Source of the DNA: CAZJHX01 sp964545715
Lineage (GTDB): Bacteria > Myxococcota_A > UBA9042 > GCA-2863065
DNA length: 49,028 bases
Reading direction: 5' to 3'
Assembly: GCA_964545715.1 (NCBI GenBank)
Contig: CAZJHX010000079.1
Span: 1 to 49,028 of the forward strand
Shown: one piece after another, positions 25,423-34,575 of the stretch
Layout: every line of letters starts with the position of its first letter
Numbering within the stretch: position 1 is the first letter of the stretch
The notes under the pieces: model-generated
The model's input: the letters and a program-made list of their open reading frames with translations, nothing else
Told to the model about the DNA's origin: nothing
Databases searched by the model: none
Position numbers and translations under genes: made by a program

Positions 25423-26369
25423 GAGGCCCCCGTCAGTGAGGCGACCACCCCAGCAAAATGAGCGGCCACGTCGGTCTTGCTGTCGCAGTGAAAGCGCGGA
25501 CGCTTGATCCACTTGCGGCTGAGCAGATCGTGCAGCACGCGCTTGGGCCCGACCTCGACGAAGACGGCGTCCGGCCACTGAAGCAGCATGTGGTCGATCG
25601 TGTGGCGCCAGAGCACCGGAAAGCAGACCTGCGCGGAGAGCATGCGAACCATGTCCTGCTGCGACGGATCCCCCAGCTGGGCCCCAAGCCGGTTGGGGAT
25701 GTAGGGGCGCGTGGGCGGCTCGAATTTCATTGTCATCAGATGCCGGCTGAAGCGCTCAGCGACGGTCGCAAAGGCTGTCGAGTGCATCGGGACCTGGCGC
25801 TCGATGATCCGGGGCTGGGCGTAGTGCTCGTCCTCGCCCAGCGCGACGGCGGCCTCGACCGCCTCACGGGAGCCGGCGACGACCTGCTGAGTCGGTGAGT
25901 TGTAGTTGACGATCTCCAGCGGTCCGAGGTCGGTGACCTGCGAGACCACCTGCAGGCACGCCTCCACGTCCATGGGCTGCATCGCCGCCATCCAGCCGCG
26001 CGGCCCGGCATCGTAGGCCTCACCGCGCGCGCGCACGGCGATCAGGGCCTGGTCGAAGTCGACGGCGCCGATGTGCACCAGGTGGTTCCACTCGCCCAGG
26101 CTCAGACCGGCGGAGACCTCCGCGCGGACATCGTGCGCCTCCAGCGCCTGCAGCATTAGGTGATTGGCCAGGAAGACGCCGATCTGCACGTCCAGGTTCT
26201 GCGCAAACGCGGCCGGATTGTCCGCGCGGTAGTGCTTAGCCAGATCGCGGCCGAGCAGATCGCTGGCGCGCTCGATCAGGGCCGGGCCGCCGGCATACAG
26301 CGACGCCACGGCGTCGAGCATGCCGGGATAACGGGAGGACTGCCCCGGAAAGAGAAAGACCCGGGTCAT
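25419..26369 (-). CDS. Malonyl-CoA:ACP acyltransferase (FabD/trans-AT-like)
   Basis: A 316-residue discrete acyltransferase. The start MTRVFLFPGQSSRYPGM has the FPGQ motif. The nucleophile is Ser90 in GLSLGEWNHL, where the usual GHSLGE has Leu for His. The conserved His lies in PMHSTAF. The C-terminal VFVEVGPKRVLHDLL matches the family end. It would load malonyl units on the carrier protein at 18482, and it resembles the stand-alone ATs of trans-AT polyketide systems. ATG 26369 overlaps the oxoamine synthase stop. Confidence 0.85.
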   Translation of the reverse strand: MTRVFLFPGQSSRYPGMLDAVASLYAGGPALIERASDLLGRDLAKHYRADNPAAFAQNLDVQIGVFLANHLMLQALEAHDVRAEVSAGLSLGEWNHLVHIGAVDFDQALIAVRARGEAYDAGPRGWMAAMQPMDVEACLQVVSQVTDLGPLEIVNYNSPTQQVVAGSREAVEAAVALGEDEHYAQPRIIERQVPMHSTAFATVAERFSRHLMTMKFEPPTRPYIPNRLGAQLGDPSQQDMVRMLSAQVCFPVLWRHTIDHMLLQWPDAVFVEVGPKRVLHDLLSRKWIKRPRFHCDSKTDVAAHFAGVVASLTGAS

Positions 26370-27622
26370 AGAGCCTGCCGGGTGTAGCGCACGATCGTGT
26401 CCTCGATGATGGACAGCGCCTCGTCCAGGTCTTTGCGCGTGTGCGCGGCGGTGATCGCAACCCGGTATCGCAGGCCGTCTTCCGGCACCGACGGGTAGTC
26501 GACGGGCGCCAGGAAGAGCCCCTTGTCGTTCATCTCCAGCGCCAGCTCGTAGAGCTTTGCCCGATCCGAGCCGATGATGATGGGCACCACCTGACTGGTC
26601 GACTCGCCCGTGTTCACGCCGAGCGTCTGCAGCTGCTCGCGGAAGTAGTGGGTGTTGTCCCACAGCCGGGTGCGCAGGCTGTCATCGCGGGTAGCGACCT
26701 CCAGCGCCTTGATGAGCCCCGCCACGACAGACGGAGGCAGCGCGCACGAGAAGCCGTACGGGTTGGCGTAGAAGCGCATGTACTTGAGCAGGTCGCGCCG
26801 CCCCGCCGTAAACCCGCCAACCGCGGCCAGCGACTTGCTGAAGGTGGCGAACTGCAGCGCGACCTTGTCCATGACGTCGAAGTGCTCGATGACCCCGCGC
26901 CCGCCCGCGCCGTAGACCATGATGGAGTGCGCCTCGTCGATCATCATGCCGACCCCGTGGGATTCGGCGACCGGCACCAGCGCCGGCATGTCGGCGACGT
27001 CGCCGTCCATGGAGTAGACGCCCTCGACCACGACCAGCCGCCGCCGCCCAGCGTGCGCCGTCAGCTGCTCATCCAGCGAGGCCGGATCGTTGTGGTCGAA
27101 AAAGACAACGCGCGCCCGCGACAGCTTTGCCCCGTCGATGAGGCAGAGGTGGCACTTGCTGTCGAGCACCGCCACGTCCCCCTTGCGCAGCAGCGAAGCC
27201 AGGGTGCCCAGCCCACCGGCGAAGCCGCTGTTGAAGAGCATGGCGTCTTCCCGCCCGGTGAAGTCGGCAATGCGTCGCTCCAACGCCCGGTGCAGGTCGC
27301 TCAGGCCGGACAGCAGCGGGGATCCACACGCGCCCGTCCCGTACTCCTGCAGCGCCTCGGTGGCCGCGGCGATCACCTCCGGATGCGTCGCCAGCCCGAG
27401 ATAATTGTACGAGCTGAGGTTGATGACCTCGGTGCGCTTGCCGGCGCGGTCTACGGTCATCCGCGGCCGCACCGCGCCCCTCATGCGGGGCTCGTACAAG
27501 GAGACAACATGCTCGCTGCCGTCCATCCACCCGGTGAACTCAGACGGCGCGACGAGCGGGTCATCCGAGTCGGGGAAAAGAAAGTCAGCCAAGCTGTACG
27601 CAAACGGGTCGATGCTGGTCAC
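26366..27622 (-). CDS. Alpha-oxoamine synthase (AONS/serine palmitoyltransferase-like)
   Basis: A PLP fold-type I enzyme of about 418 residues. Motifs are SSYNYLGLATHPEV, GTGACGSPLLSG, the cofactor Asp/His pair in IDEAHSIMVYG, and the Schiff-base Lys in TFSKSLAAVGGF (residue about 263). It joins an acyl thioester to an amino acid with loss of CO2, giving an alpha-aminoketone. Gly, Ala, Ser or cysteate specificity cannot be read from sequence. Next to AT, KS and ACP it looks like the chain-release enzyme. GTG 27622 is preferred, with GGGAG 7 nt upstream. The in-frame GTG 27640 has no clear Shine-Dalgarno site. It is the first gene of the operon, and a weak -35 candidate TTGACC lies at 27689-27694. 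Confidence 0.88.
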   Translation of the reverse strand: MTSIDPFAYSLADFLFPDSDDPLVAPSEFTGWMDGSEHVVSLYEPRMRGAVRPRMTVDRAGKRTEVINLSSYNYLGLATHPEVIAAATEALQEYGTGACGSPLLSGLSDLHRALERRIADFTGREDAMLFNSGFAGGLGTLASLLRKGDVAVLDSKCHLCLIDGAKLSRARVVFFDHNDPASLDEQLTAHAGRRRLVVVEGVYSMDGDVADMPALVPVAESHGVGMMIDEAHSIMVYGAGGRGVIEHFDVMDKVALQFATFSKSLAAVGGFTAGRRDLLKYMRFYANPYGFSCALPPSVVAGLIKALEVATRDDSLRTRLWDNTHYFREQLQTLGVNTGESTSQVVPIIIGSDRAKLYELALEMNDKGLFLAPVDYPSVPEDGLRYRVAITAAHTRKDLDEALSIIEDTIVRYTRQAL

Positions 27623-27761
27623 TCGGGGGCTCCCACACACTCACAGAAGTTTCGTCGCTTGCTTGGAGGTAGCCCCTGAAAGACGAGCGGTCAAAGCCGC
27701 AACGGGCCATAGCGCCCCGAAGCGAAACCCCCGCTGATCCCGCTCACCCTGAAGGCCCGAC

Positions 27762-27784
27762 ATCGGCCGTTCGGCCGATTGACA
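27762..27784. promoter_or_regulatory. Perfect palindrome and consensus -35 between operon and PPTase
   Basis: ATCGGCCG (27762-27769), TT, CGGCCGAT (27772-27779) is a perfect 8-bp inverted repeat, a typical operator shape. Its last base starts TTGACA (27779-27784), an exact -35 box directed to the PPTase on the plus strand. The -10 region is poor, so an activator or repressor binding the palindrome could control the divergent promoters. No regulator gene is in view. The intergenic span is about 190 nt. Confidence 0.45.
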
Positions 27785-27815
27785 GCCGCCACCGACTCTG
27801 TGAGGGCATCAAGTC

Positions 27816-28481
27816 GTGACCATAAACGTCCAATGGCGGTCCCTCAGCGCGCTCAGCGAGCAGACGCTCGAAGAATACCGCGCCCTCCTCAGCCCTGAAG
27901 AGCGGGCCCGAAACACGTTCTATCGCAGGACTGAGGACCAGTGCCTCGACGTCGTGGCGCGAGCGACGCTCCGACTGTCTCTGGCGCAATTGACCGGCGA
28001 TTCACCGACCGAATTTCGCTTCGTTCGGTCAGACGACGGACCTCCGGCGCTAGCTGGACCCAACGCGGGCAACGTGCACTTCAGCATTACCAAAACCCAC
28101 GATCTGATCGGCGTCGCAATCAGTCGCGCGGGCCCACTGGGCCTGGATGTTGAGTGGCTGGGACGCAAAAACGACATCGTCAGCGTCGCCAGGCGCTGGT
28201 TCGCCCCGCACGAGATCGAGGACATCACGACACGCCCGCCCAACGAGGCACATCAGCGTTTCCTGGAGTACTGGACCCTGAAAGAGGCGTGGCTGAAAGC
28301 GTGCGGCCTGGGCGTCCCGGCGGACCTGTCGCAGGCGGTCTTCATGATGCAGGGGGACCGGAGCGCGACCGTGCTGGGCAACGACGCATGGCGTCTGGAG
28401 CGGATGCGACCGACTCCGCAACACGTCGCCGCCCTGGCCTACCCGTCCGGACCTACGGCGCGGGCTTCGGCGTCTTGTTGA
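27816..28481 (+). CDS. Sfp-type phosphopantetheinyl transferase
   Basis: A 221-residue PPTase from GTG 27816, preceded by GAGGG 9 nt upstream. Signature motifs are LGLDVEWLGR (metal Asp/Glu) and FLEYWTLKEAWLKACGLG (Lys/Glu), with HFSITKTHDLIGVAIS upstream. It transfers phosphopantetheine from CoA to the carrier protein Ser. It is divergent from the biosynthetic operon across a palindrome, so it most likely activates that ACP. Its 3' end overlaps the convergent giant adhesin gene by 29 nt. Confidence 0.93.
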   Translation: MTINVQWRSLSALSEQTLEEYRALLSPEERARNTFYRRTEDQCLDVVARATLRLSLAQLTGDSPTEFRFVRSDDGPPALAGPNAGNVHFSITKTHDLIGVAISRAGPLGLDVEWLGRKNDIVSVARRWFAPHEIEDITTRPPNEAHQRFLEYWTLKEAWLKACGLGVPADLSQAVFMMQGDRSATVLGNDAWRLERMRPTPQHVAALAYPSGPTARASASC

Positions 28482-31400
28482 GGTAGATACGGTTGGCCTG
28501 GCGGTTGCCGATGAAGATGTCGATGACGCCGTCCCCGTCGAAGTCCGCGGCCACCGTGCAGCGGCTGGGGTCGATGTCCGTTGGCATCGACGGCGTGAAG
28601 CTCTCGAAGACCGCGCCGCCCTTGTTCAGCCACAGCTGGTTCTGCCCACCCCAGGTGCTGGTGAGCAGATCGCCGTAGCCGTCCAGGTCGAAGTCCTCGA
28701 ACACGCCATCCGAGCTGTTGGCGCTCTGGCTGGTCGGCAGGTTGGACGCGGTGACGTCGGCGTACTTGAAGTCGAGCTCGCCCACGTGCAGGCGGTTCTG
28801 GCCGTTATTGACCACGATGAGATCCACGTCGCCGTCGAAGTCCACATCCGCGGCCAACACGCGATTGCTGTTGTCGCTGATGGCGGGCAGATGGGTGTTG
28901 GTGACGTTCTTCATCAGGCCGCTGCCGTCGTTGTGCCACAGCTGGTTCTGGCCGCTCGGCACACCGATGTAGAGGTCCAGCGTGCCGTCCGTGTTGAGGT
29001 CGGTCAGCGCCATTGTGCGCTCGCTCAGGCAGTTGCCGCAGCTCATGGTGGACGCCGGGTCCATCAGGTCGTTGCGCTGCACCCAGAACGTGGCGTCGTC
29101 GCCGTACACGTCGCCACCATTGATCATCGTGCGCCAGCCGGTGTAGCCGTTGGAGCCCCAGAGCCAGTCGATGTCGCCGTCGCCGTCGATATCGCCAAAC
29201 TGGTGGCCGCCGTAGTCACCTGACTTGTAGCTGCCGATGTTGCCCGAGGACTTGTCGGTGAAGAAGCCGGTGCCGTCGTTGACCAGCTGGCGACCGCCCT
29301 TGTTGCAGATGAGCATGGCGTCCAGGTCACCGTCGCCGTCGATGTCGACCAGGTCGACGTCGCGGACGACGCAGTCCAAATCCGGGGCCATGCGCGTGGC
29401 GCCTTCATCGTAGAAGTTGCCGGCGCCGTCATTGACCCACACGCCCGGCGTCAGCTTGCCGTCGGTGTAGCCGATCACGATGTCGATATCGCCGTCGCCG
29501 TCGATGTCGCCCGCGGCGGCGGACAGGGCGTCAGCCACCTCTTCGGGCACGCCGAAGAAGGTGTTGTTGGCGAACGCCCCGATGCCCACGCGGCTGGACT
29601 CGATCATAGGCTTGTTCTCAGCCCAGCCGTTGTTCAAGAAGAGCCAGTCCTGGTGGTCCTTGTTGATGATGAACATGTCGACCAGTGAGTCCTGGTTCAG
29701 GTCGCCGAGCGCGAACAGGTGCGCATCCTCACCGCGGTGCGCGGGCACGATGACCTGGGTGCCGTCCAGGAAGATGCCGCCGCCGCCCTGCGCCACATCG
29801 CTGATGTAGACCGCCGGCCAGTACCGGTTGCTGCTGCCAAGGTACTTGCGCATGACCAGGTCCAGGTCGCCGTCCGCATCCACGTCCACGGCCTCGACCT
29901 GCGCGTCCTGCGTCAGCGTCTCCTCCTGCGGGAACTGCAGGCCGGTGTCGTTGTTGAACTTGCCACCGTTGTTCATGTAGACGCGTGTGCTCTGGCCCCA
30001 GTTGACGATCACCGCGTCCAGGAAGCCGTCCAGGTTGATGTCGAACAAGACGACGTCGCGGCTGTTGAAGCCGGACACCGGGAAGTTCTTGCCGGCGCCG
30101 TACTGGGCGTCCGTGAACTGCCATGGGTTCGGGCAGTCCGCCGTGACGTTGGCCTCGCACACGTAGTCACGACCGCTGCCGCAGCTGTAGTCGTCCCAGC
30201 ACCCGTCGCCGTTGTGATACATCATCGTGCAGTCGTTGACGCTGCTGTCGTTGGGCTGCCCGCCGCACCAGTTTTCGTAGGTGCTGATGCCAAACTGCCA
30301 CTCGTAGTTGTGGTCCGTGTCGACCTCTTTGAGGCCGATCCACGTGTAGTCGATGATCTCGCCGGCGATGAAGTCGTGCTCCAGCTGGTTGTTGGTCGTC
30401 ATCAGCGAGTAGCCGTATTGCTTGCACTTGTCTTGCGCGGAGGCCCAGCTGCGGTTGTCCGGACAGATCGCGTAGCGGTGGCCGTCAAAGACTTTGGACG
30501 TGCAGCCCGGGATGGCAAACGAGCACGTCGGCGGCAGCGCGATGTTGTTGCAGTTGTTGTAGTAGAGCCGGTTCTGGGCGGCGTTGTCGTTGGCGATGAT
30601 GATGTCCACGTCGCCGTCGTTGTCGACGTCACCGAGCGCGGCGCCCCGCGACGGCTCCGAGAGGGTGGGCAGCACGCCTGCGGTCTTTTTGAAGTTGCCG
30701 GTGCCGTCGCCGACCATGAGCACATCCTGGCCGTTGGCGGTCACAAAGACGTCGGCCAGGCCGTCGCAGTTGAGGTCGCCTATGTTGAACGACCGCACGT
30801 CGCTGATGCCGGTGTCCTGCTTGCCCTCGAACGTAAACGTGCCGTCGCCGGCGTTGCGGTACACACCGACGTAGCGCGCCTGCGAGTAGCCGTGCATCAC
30901 CAGGATGTCCTGGTCGCCGTCGGAGTCGATGTCGATGGCCGTCGGGTACCGCGCGTTGTGGTAGTTGCCGATGGCCGGCATGTTCTGCTTGGTCACGTCG
31001 ATGAACTTGCCGGGCACGCCGTTGACGTCCTTGGTGTTCAGGTACATCTCAAGCGGGCCGTTGAAGTGCGCGATGACGAGGTCGTTGAGGCCGGCACCGG
31101 CCGCATCGAAGATCTCCGCGCGCCGGTCAGCGTGGTGGGTGTCGATCGGCATGCGGTGACCCTTGGGATCGAACACGACCGACTGGCCAAACGTGAACGC
31201 CGTGGTCGCGATGACCTCGTCGGAGAGACCACCGAACGCCGGGTTCGACAGGCGGATGTCCACCTTGCCGTTCTTACCGTACGCCGGCACCGTCACCTTG
31301 AGCAGCGTCGGGCCGAGGCGGACCACCTTGGGCGACTCGGTCCACGCGGCCGTAGCCTCGTCACCGAAGAACACCTTGATGCCGGTCTTGAAGCCCTGGC

Positions 31401-34400
31401 CGTAGATGACGACGTCGTAGCCACCGTCCGGCGGACCACGATCCGGCGCGACGCCCACAAACGCCAGCCCCGGCAGGTTCAGCGGACCCAGGAACTCGAA
31501 GCCGCCCGGCAGCAGGCCGAACTGGCCGTCCGAGTTGGTGACCTTGATGTTCACGATGCCCGCGGGATGCGCCGGCGCCGTCACGGCGATGAGGGTGCCC
31601 GCGTTTTTGACCTTGGCGTCGAAGCCCAAGGCGTACCCGGAGGCGTCGTTGCCGAACGCGACCTGCGCGCCCTGAAGGAAGCCCTTGCCCACGACCTGCA
31701 CCAGATAGCCGCCGCCCGTCGGACCGAAGCTCGGCGTGGCCGACGTCACCTGCGGCGCCGGGATCACGGGAATGTAGATGAAGCCACCGCCCAGGGCCGC
31801 AAACTGGCCGTCCGGGTTGACGACCTTGACCGCGACGGGACCAGCGCCCGGCGGCGTCTCGGCCTTGATCACGTTCTCGGACTCGATCTGCGTCTTGCCG
31901 GCCGCCACCTCGGTGTTGCCGAACGACACCACAGAGCCCGCCACAAAGCCGTCGCCCTGAATCGTCACGACGGTGCCGCCCGTCTCCGGACCGAGCGTCG
32001 GGAAGACGTTCACGATCTTGGGCGGCTTGATGTACAGGAAGCCGCCGCCCAGCGTGTGGTTCGACAGGTCGGGGTTGGACACGTTGACCGCCGCCGGACC
32101 CGGTGCACCCGCGGGGGTCTTGCACGTGATCGTCTTGCTGTCCTGGACAACCACAGACGTCGCCTTGACGCCCGAGAAGGTGACCTGCAGCCCAGGCTGG
32201 AAGCCCGTGCCGGTGATCTCGACGACCTCACCACCCAGCGTGCTGCCGCTGGTCGGGTTCACGCCAAGCACCTTGGGCGGCGGCGTGTACTGGAACGACT
32301 GCGCCAGTACGGCGGCCTGGCCGTCCGGGTTGATGACCACCACGTCCGCCAGACCCGCGATCTGCGCCGGCGTCGTAAACGTGATCGTCTTGCTGTCCTT
32401 CACGGTCGTCTTGGTCGCCAGCGCGTCCACGCAGTTGAGGTTGGTCGCCCACTCCTCACACGTCATGACGCGGGAGCTCTTCGCGGCGGTGTCGCCCTTG
32501 ATGAAGGCCGAGCCGGTGATGGTCACAAACGTGCCGCCGCTGCTCGGGCCCTTGTTGGGCTCGATCTTTTCGAGCTGCGGCGGCGGGACGAACTCGAAGC
32601 CGTCCGCAACCACGACTGTCTGTCCCTCGTCGTCGGTGACCGTGACATTGACCTTGCCGGTCGCGTGCGGCGGCGTCGTGACGATGATGTCCGGCCCCTC
32701 GGCCGCGGCAACCACCTGCAGCGCGGGTGTCGTCTTGAAGAACACCACGGTCGCGTCGTTCAGCTCGGTGCCTGAGAAGGTCACCGGCGTGCCGCCCTTG
32801 GTCGGACCGGAGTTCGGATCGATGGCCGCGATCTCGGGCGCGTCGTCCAGGTCGGCCGGGTCTTTGTAAATGAACCCTTCGGCCAGCGTGCCGAAGCCGC
32901 CGTCCGGGTTTACGACCGTCACGGACACGGTGCCCGCCGAGCTGGGCGCCGATACGTAGCGCGCGGATGCGTCTGACAGAACCTCGAAGTCGTTGACGGG
33001 CACCACACCGAAGAGCGCCCACGCCCCCGGCTGCAGGTTTGCGCCGTCCAGCAGGCCCCAGGTGCCTCCGGTCGTCGGCCCGGTCGGGGGCGACAGCGAC
33101 GTGATCTCGGGGGCCGGACCGATGTCGGCCGGATCGACGTACTCGTATGCCTTGTAGAGAATGGCGGCCTGGCCGTCCACGTTCTCGACCACCACGTCCA
33201 CGAACTCGCCCTGCGGACCCGCCGGCGCAAGAGCAGTCAGCACTTGATCGGTAATCCACACGACACCGGTGGCCTCGGCGTTGCCGAACGTGACCTTGGC
33301 GCCTTGCAGGAACGACTCGCCCGTCAGCACGATGGGCGTACCGCCGTCAGCGGAGCCCTTCTCAGGGAAAATCGAGGTCAGGAGCGGAGGCAGCACGTAC
33401 GTGTACGGCTCCACCGCCACGTCAGCCTGCCCGTCCGGGTTGATGACCTTGACAGCGGCTGGACCGGGATCGCCCGGAGGCGTCTGAATCGTGATCACAA
33501 ACGGCGGCTGGACGACCACATCGGCGGCCGGCTTGTCGCCGATAAACACCTGCGCTTCGGCGCTGAAGTTCTTGCCGCCAATCGTGACGAACTTGCCGCC
33601 GGAAACCGCGCCGATCTTCGGATCGAAGCTGATGATGTGCGGCGCGCCCACATAGAGGTAGGCGTCCTTGAGCACCGCGGACTGGCCGTCGCCGTTGGTC
33701 GCCACGACGTCCACTTTGCCGGGCTCGTGTTTTGCGGTGGTACCGGTAGCGATCGCCTCCGTGAGAACCGTCCAGCTGGAGACGGGGCGATAGCCGATGA
33801 AGCCGATGCCGCCACCGGTCAGGTGGTTACCCGTCAGGATCACGGCGGTGCCGCCGGCCTCGGGGCCGCTGTCCGGGGTCACGCCGATGAGGGTGGGCGC
33901 CGGATCATCCGCCACGATGTACTTGTACGCGTTGGGCAGGCTCGCGGACTGGCCGTCCGGGTTGAGAATGGTCACGTCGACCGTGCCCACGAAGCCGGGC
34001 GGGGTCGTCACGGTAGCGAGATCCTCGTCGACCAGATGGACCTTGGCCGGCTTGCCGCCGAACAGGATCTGGGCGCCCTGCAGGAAGCCCTCGCCGTACA
34101 CGGCCAGGACGGTGCCGCCCTGGTACGGGCCGTGATCGGGCTGCAGCGCCTTGATCTCCGGCGGCGGGTTCTCGAAGTCGTCGGCCGTGTAGGTAAACGC
34201 GCTGTCGAGCACGCCCTTCTGGCCGTCGGGGTTGATGATCTCCAGCGCCATGGACCCGCCGGTCGGAACCGCCGGCGTCGTAAACGTAAAGACGTTGCCG
34301 GCCGGGATGTTGACGTCGCTGACCTCCCAGCCGCCCAGGAAGACCTTGGCGCCCGAGATGAAGCCCGAGCCCGACACGACAACCGTGAGGCCGCCGCTGA

Positions 34401-34575
34401 TGTGTCCCTTGGTCGGGAAGACGACCTGCGGCTTGGGCGCCGGGGACGCGTAGGCGTAGGCGCCCTTGAGCACGTGACTGAAGCCGTCGTGACGCGTGAC
34501 GGCCACGTCGACCAGGCCCGCCGGATGCGCCGGCGTGGTACCGGCGATCGACGCGTCGCCGGCCGACTCGATCAC
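28453..34575 (-). CDS. Giant surface protein: IPT/TIG repeats, C-type lectin, FG-GAP repeats (3' part of a split gene)
   Basis: 2040 residues without a signal peptide, starting mid-domain. The GTG at 34575 is probably an artefact of a frameshift with the gene at 34572. Residues about 1-1130 hold twelve IPT/TIG domains (PxxGPxxGGTxV motifs) plus half of another. From about 1160 FG-GAP/VCBS repeats begin, with Ca-binding DxDxDGxxD loops such as DVDNDGDVDIII. A C-type lectin-like domain (about 1355-1480; WIGLKE, WCGGQPN, CWDDYSCG, YVCE) interrupts this array, and further FG-GAP loops run to the end. Such proteins act in adhesion or surface display. The 3' end overlaps the PPTase convergently by 29 nt. 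Confidence 0.85.
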   Translation of the reverse strand: MIESAGDASIAGTTPAHPAGLVDVAVTRHDGFSHVLKGAYAYASPAPKPQVVFPTKGHISGGLTVVVSGSGFISGAKVFLGGWEVSDVNIPAGNVFTFTTPAVPTGGSMALEIINPDGQKGVLDSAFTYTADDFENPPPEIKALQPDHGPYQGGTVLAVYGEGFLQGAQILFGGKPAKVHLVDEDLATVTTPPGFVGTVDVTILNPDGQSASLPNAYKYIVADDPAPTLIGVTPDSGPEAGGTAVILTGNHLTGGGIGFIGYRPVSSWTVLTEAIATGTTAKHEPGKVDVVATNGDGQSAVLKDAYLYVGAPHIISFDPKIGAVSGGKFVTIGGKNFSAEAQVFIGDKPAADVVVQPPFVITIQTPPGDPGPAAVKVINPDGQADVAVEPYTYVLPPLLTSIFPEKGSADGGTPIVLTGESFLQGAKVTFGNAEATGVVWITDQVLTALAPAGPQGEFVDVVVENVDGQAAILYKAYEYVDPADIGPAPEITSLSPPTGPTTGGTWGLLDGANLQPGAWALFGVVPVNDFEVLSDASARYVSAPSSAGTVSVTVVNPDGGFGTLAEGFIYKDPADLDDAPEIAAIDPNSGPTKGGTPVTFSGTELNDATVVFFKTTPALQVVAAAEGPDIIVTTPPHATGKVNVTVTDDEGQTVVVADGFEFVPPPQLEKIEPNKGPSSGGTFVTITGSAFIKGDTAAKSSRVMTCEEWATNLNCVDALATKTTVKDSKTITFTTPAQIAGLADVVVINPDGQAAVLAQSFQYTPPPKVLGVNPTSGSTLGGEVVEITGTGFQPGLQVTFSGVKATSVVVQDSKTITCKTPAGAPGPAAVNVSNPDLSNHTLGGGFLYIKPPKIVNVFPTLGPETGGTVVTIQGDGFVAGSVVSFGNTEVAAGKTQIESENVIKAETPPGAGPVAVKVVNPDGQFAALGGGFIYIPVIPAPQVTSATPSFGPTGGGYLVQVVGKGFLQGAQVAFGNDASGYALGFDAKVKNAGTLIAVTAPAHPAGIVNIKVTNSDGQFGLLPGGFEFLGPLNLPGLAFVGVAPDRGPPDGGYDVVIYGQGFKTGIKVFFGDEATAAWTESPKVVRLGPTLLKVTVPAYGKNGKVDIRLSNPAFGGLSDEVIATTAFTFGQSVVFDPKGHRMPIDTHHADRRAEIFDAAGAGLNDLVIAHFNGPLEMYLNTKDVNGVPGKFIDVTKQNMPAIGNYHNARYPTAIDIDSDGDQDILVMHGYSQARYVGVYRNAGDGTFTFEGKQDTGISDVRSFNIGDLNCDGLADVFVTANGQDVLMVGDGTGNFKKTAGVLPTLSEPSRGAALGDVDNDGDVDIIIANDNAAQNRLYYNNCNNIALPPTCSFAIPGCTSKVFDGHRYAICPDNRSWASAQDKCKQYGYSLMTTNNQLEHDFIAGEIIDYTWIGLKEVDTDHNYEWQFGISTYENWCGGQPNDSSVNDCTMMYHNGDGCWDDYSCGSGRDYVCEANVTADCPNPWQFTDAQYGAGKNFPVSGFNSRDVVLFDINLDGFLDAVIVNWGQSTRVYMNNGGKFNNDTGLQFPQEETLTQDAQVEAVDVDADGDLDLVMRKYLGSSNRYWPAVYISDVAQGGGGIFLDGTQVIVPAHRGEDAHLFALGDLNQDSLVDMFIINKDHQDWLFLNNGWAENKPMIESSRVGIGAFANNTFFGVPEEVADALSAAAGDIDGDGDIDIVIGYTDGKLTPGVWVNDGAGNFYDEGATRMAPDLDCVVRDVDLVDIDGDGDLDAMLICNKGGRQLVNDGTGFFTDKSSGNIGSYKSGDYGGHQFGDIDGDGDIDWLWGSNGYTGWRTMINGGDVYGDDATFWVQRNDLMDPASTMSCGNCLSERTMALTDLNTDGTLDLYIGVPSGQNQLWHNDGSGLMKNVTNTHLPAISDNSNRVLAADVDFDGDVDLIVVNNGQNRLHVGELDFKYADVTASNLPTSQSANSSDGVFEDFDLDGYGDLLTSTWGGQNQLWLNKGGAVFESFTPSMPTDIDPSRCTVAADFDGDGVIDIFIGNRQANRIYLNKTPKPAP

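Noticed and set aside
29719..32775. 1018-codon plus-strand open frame
   Set aside because: Antisense shadow of the IPT/FG-GAP gene: composition is Arg/Val/His-rich without motifs, and the minus-strand frame has clear domains.
34572..34575. GTGA overlap as natural translational coupling of the two IPT genes
   Set aside because: Both ends fall inside half domains and the second gene lacks a signal peptide; a broken gene explains this better than coupling.
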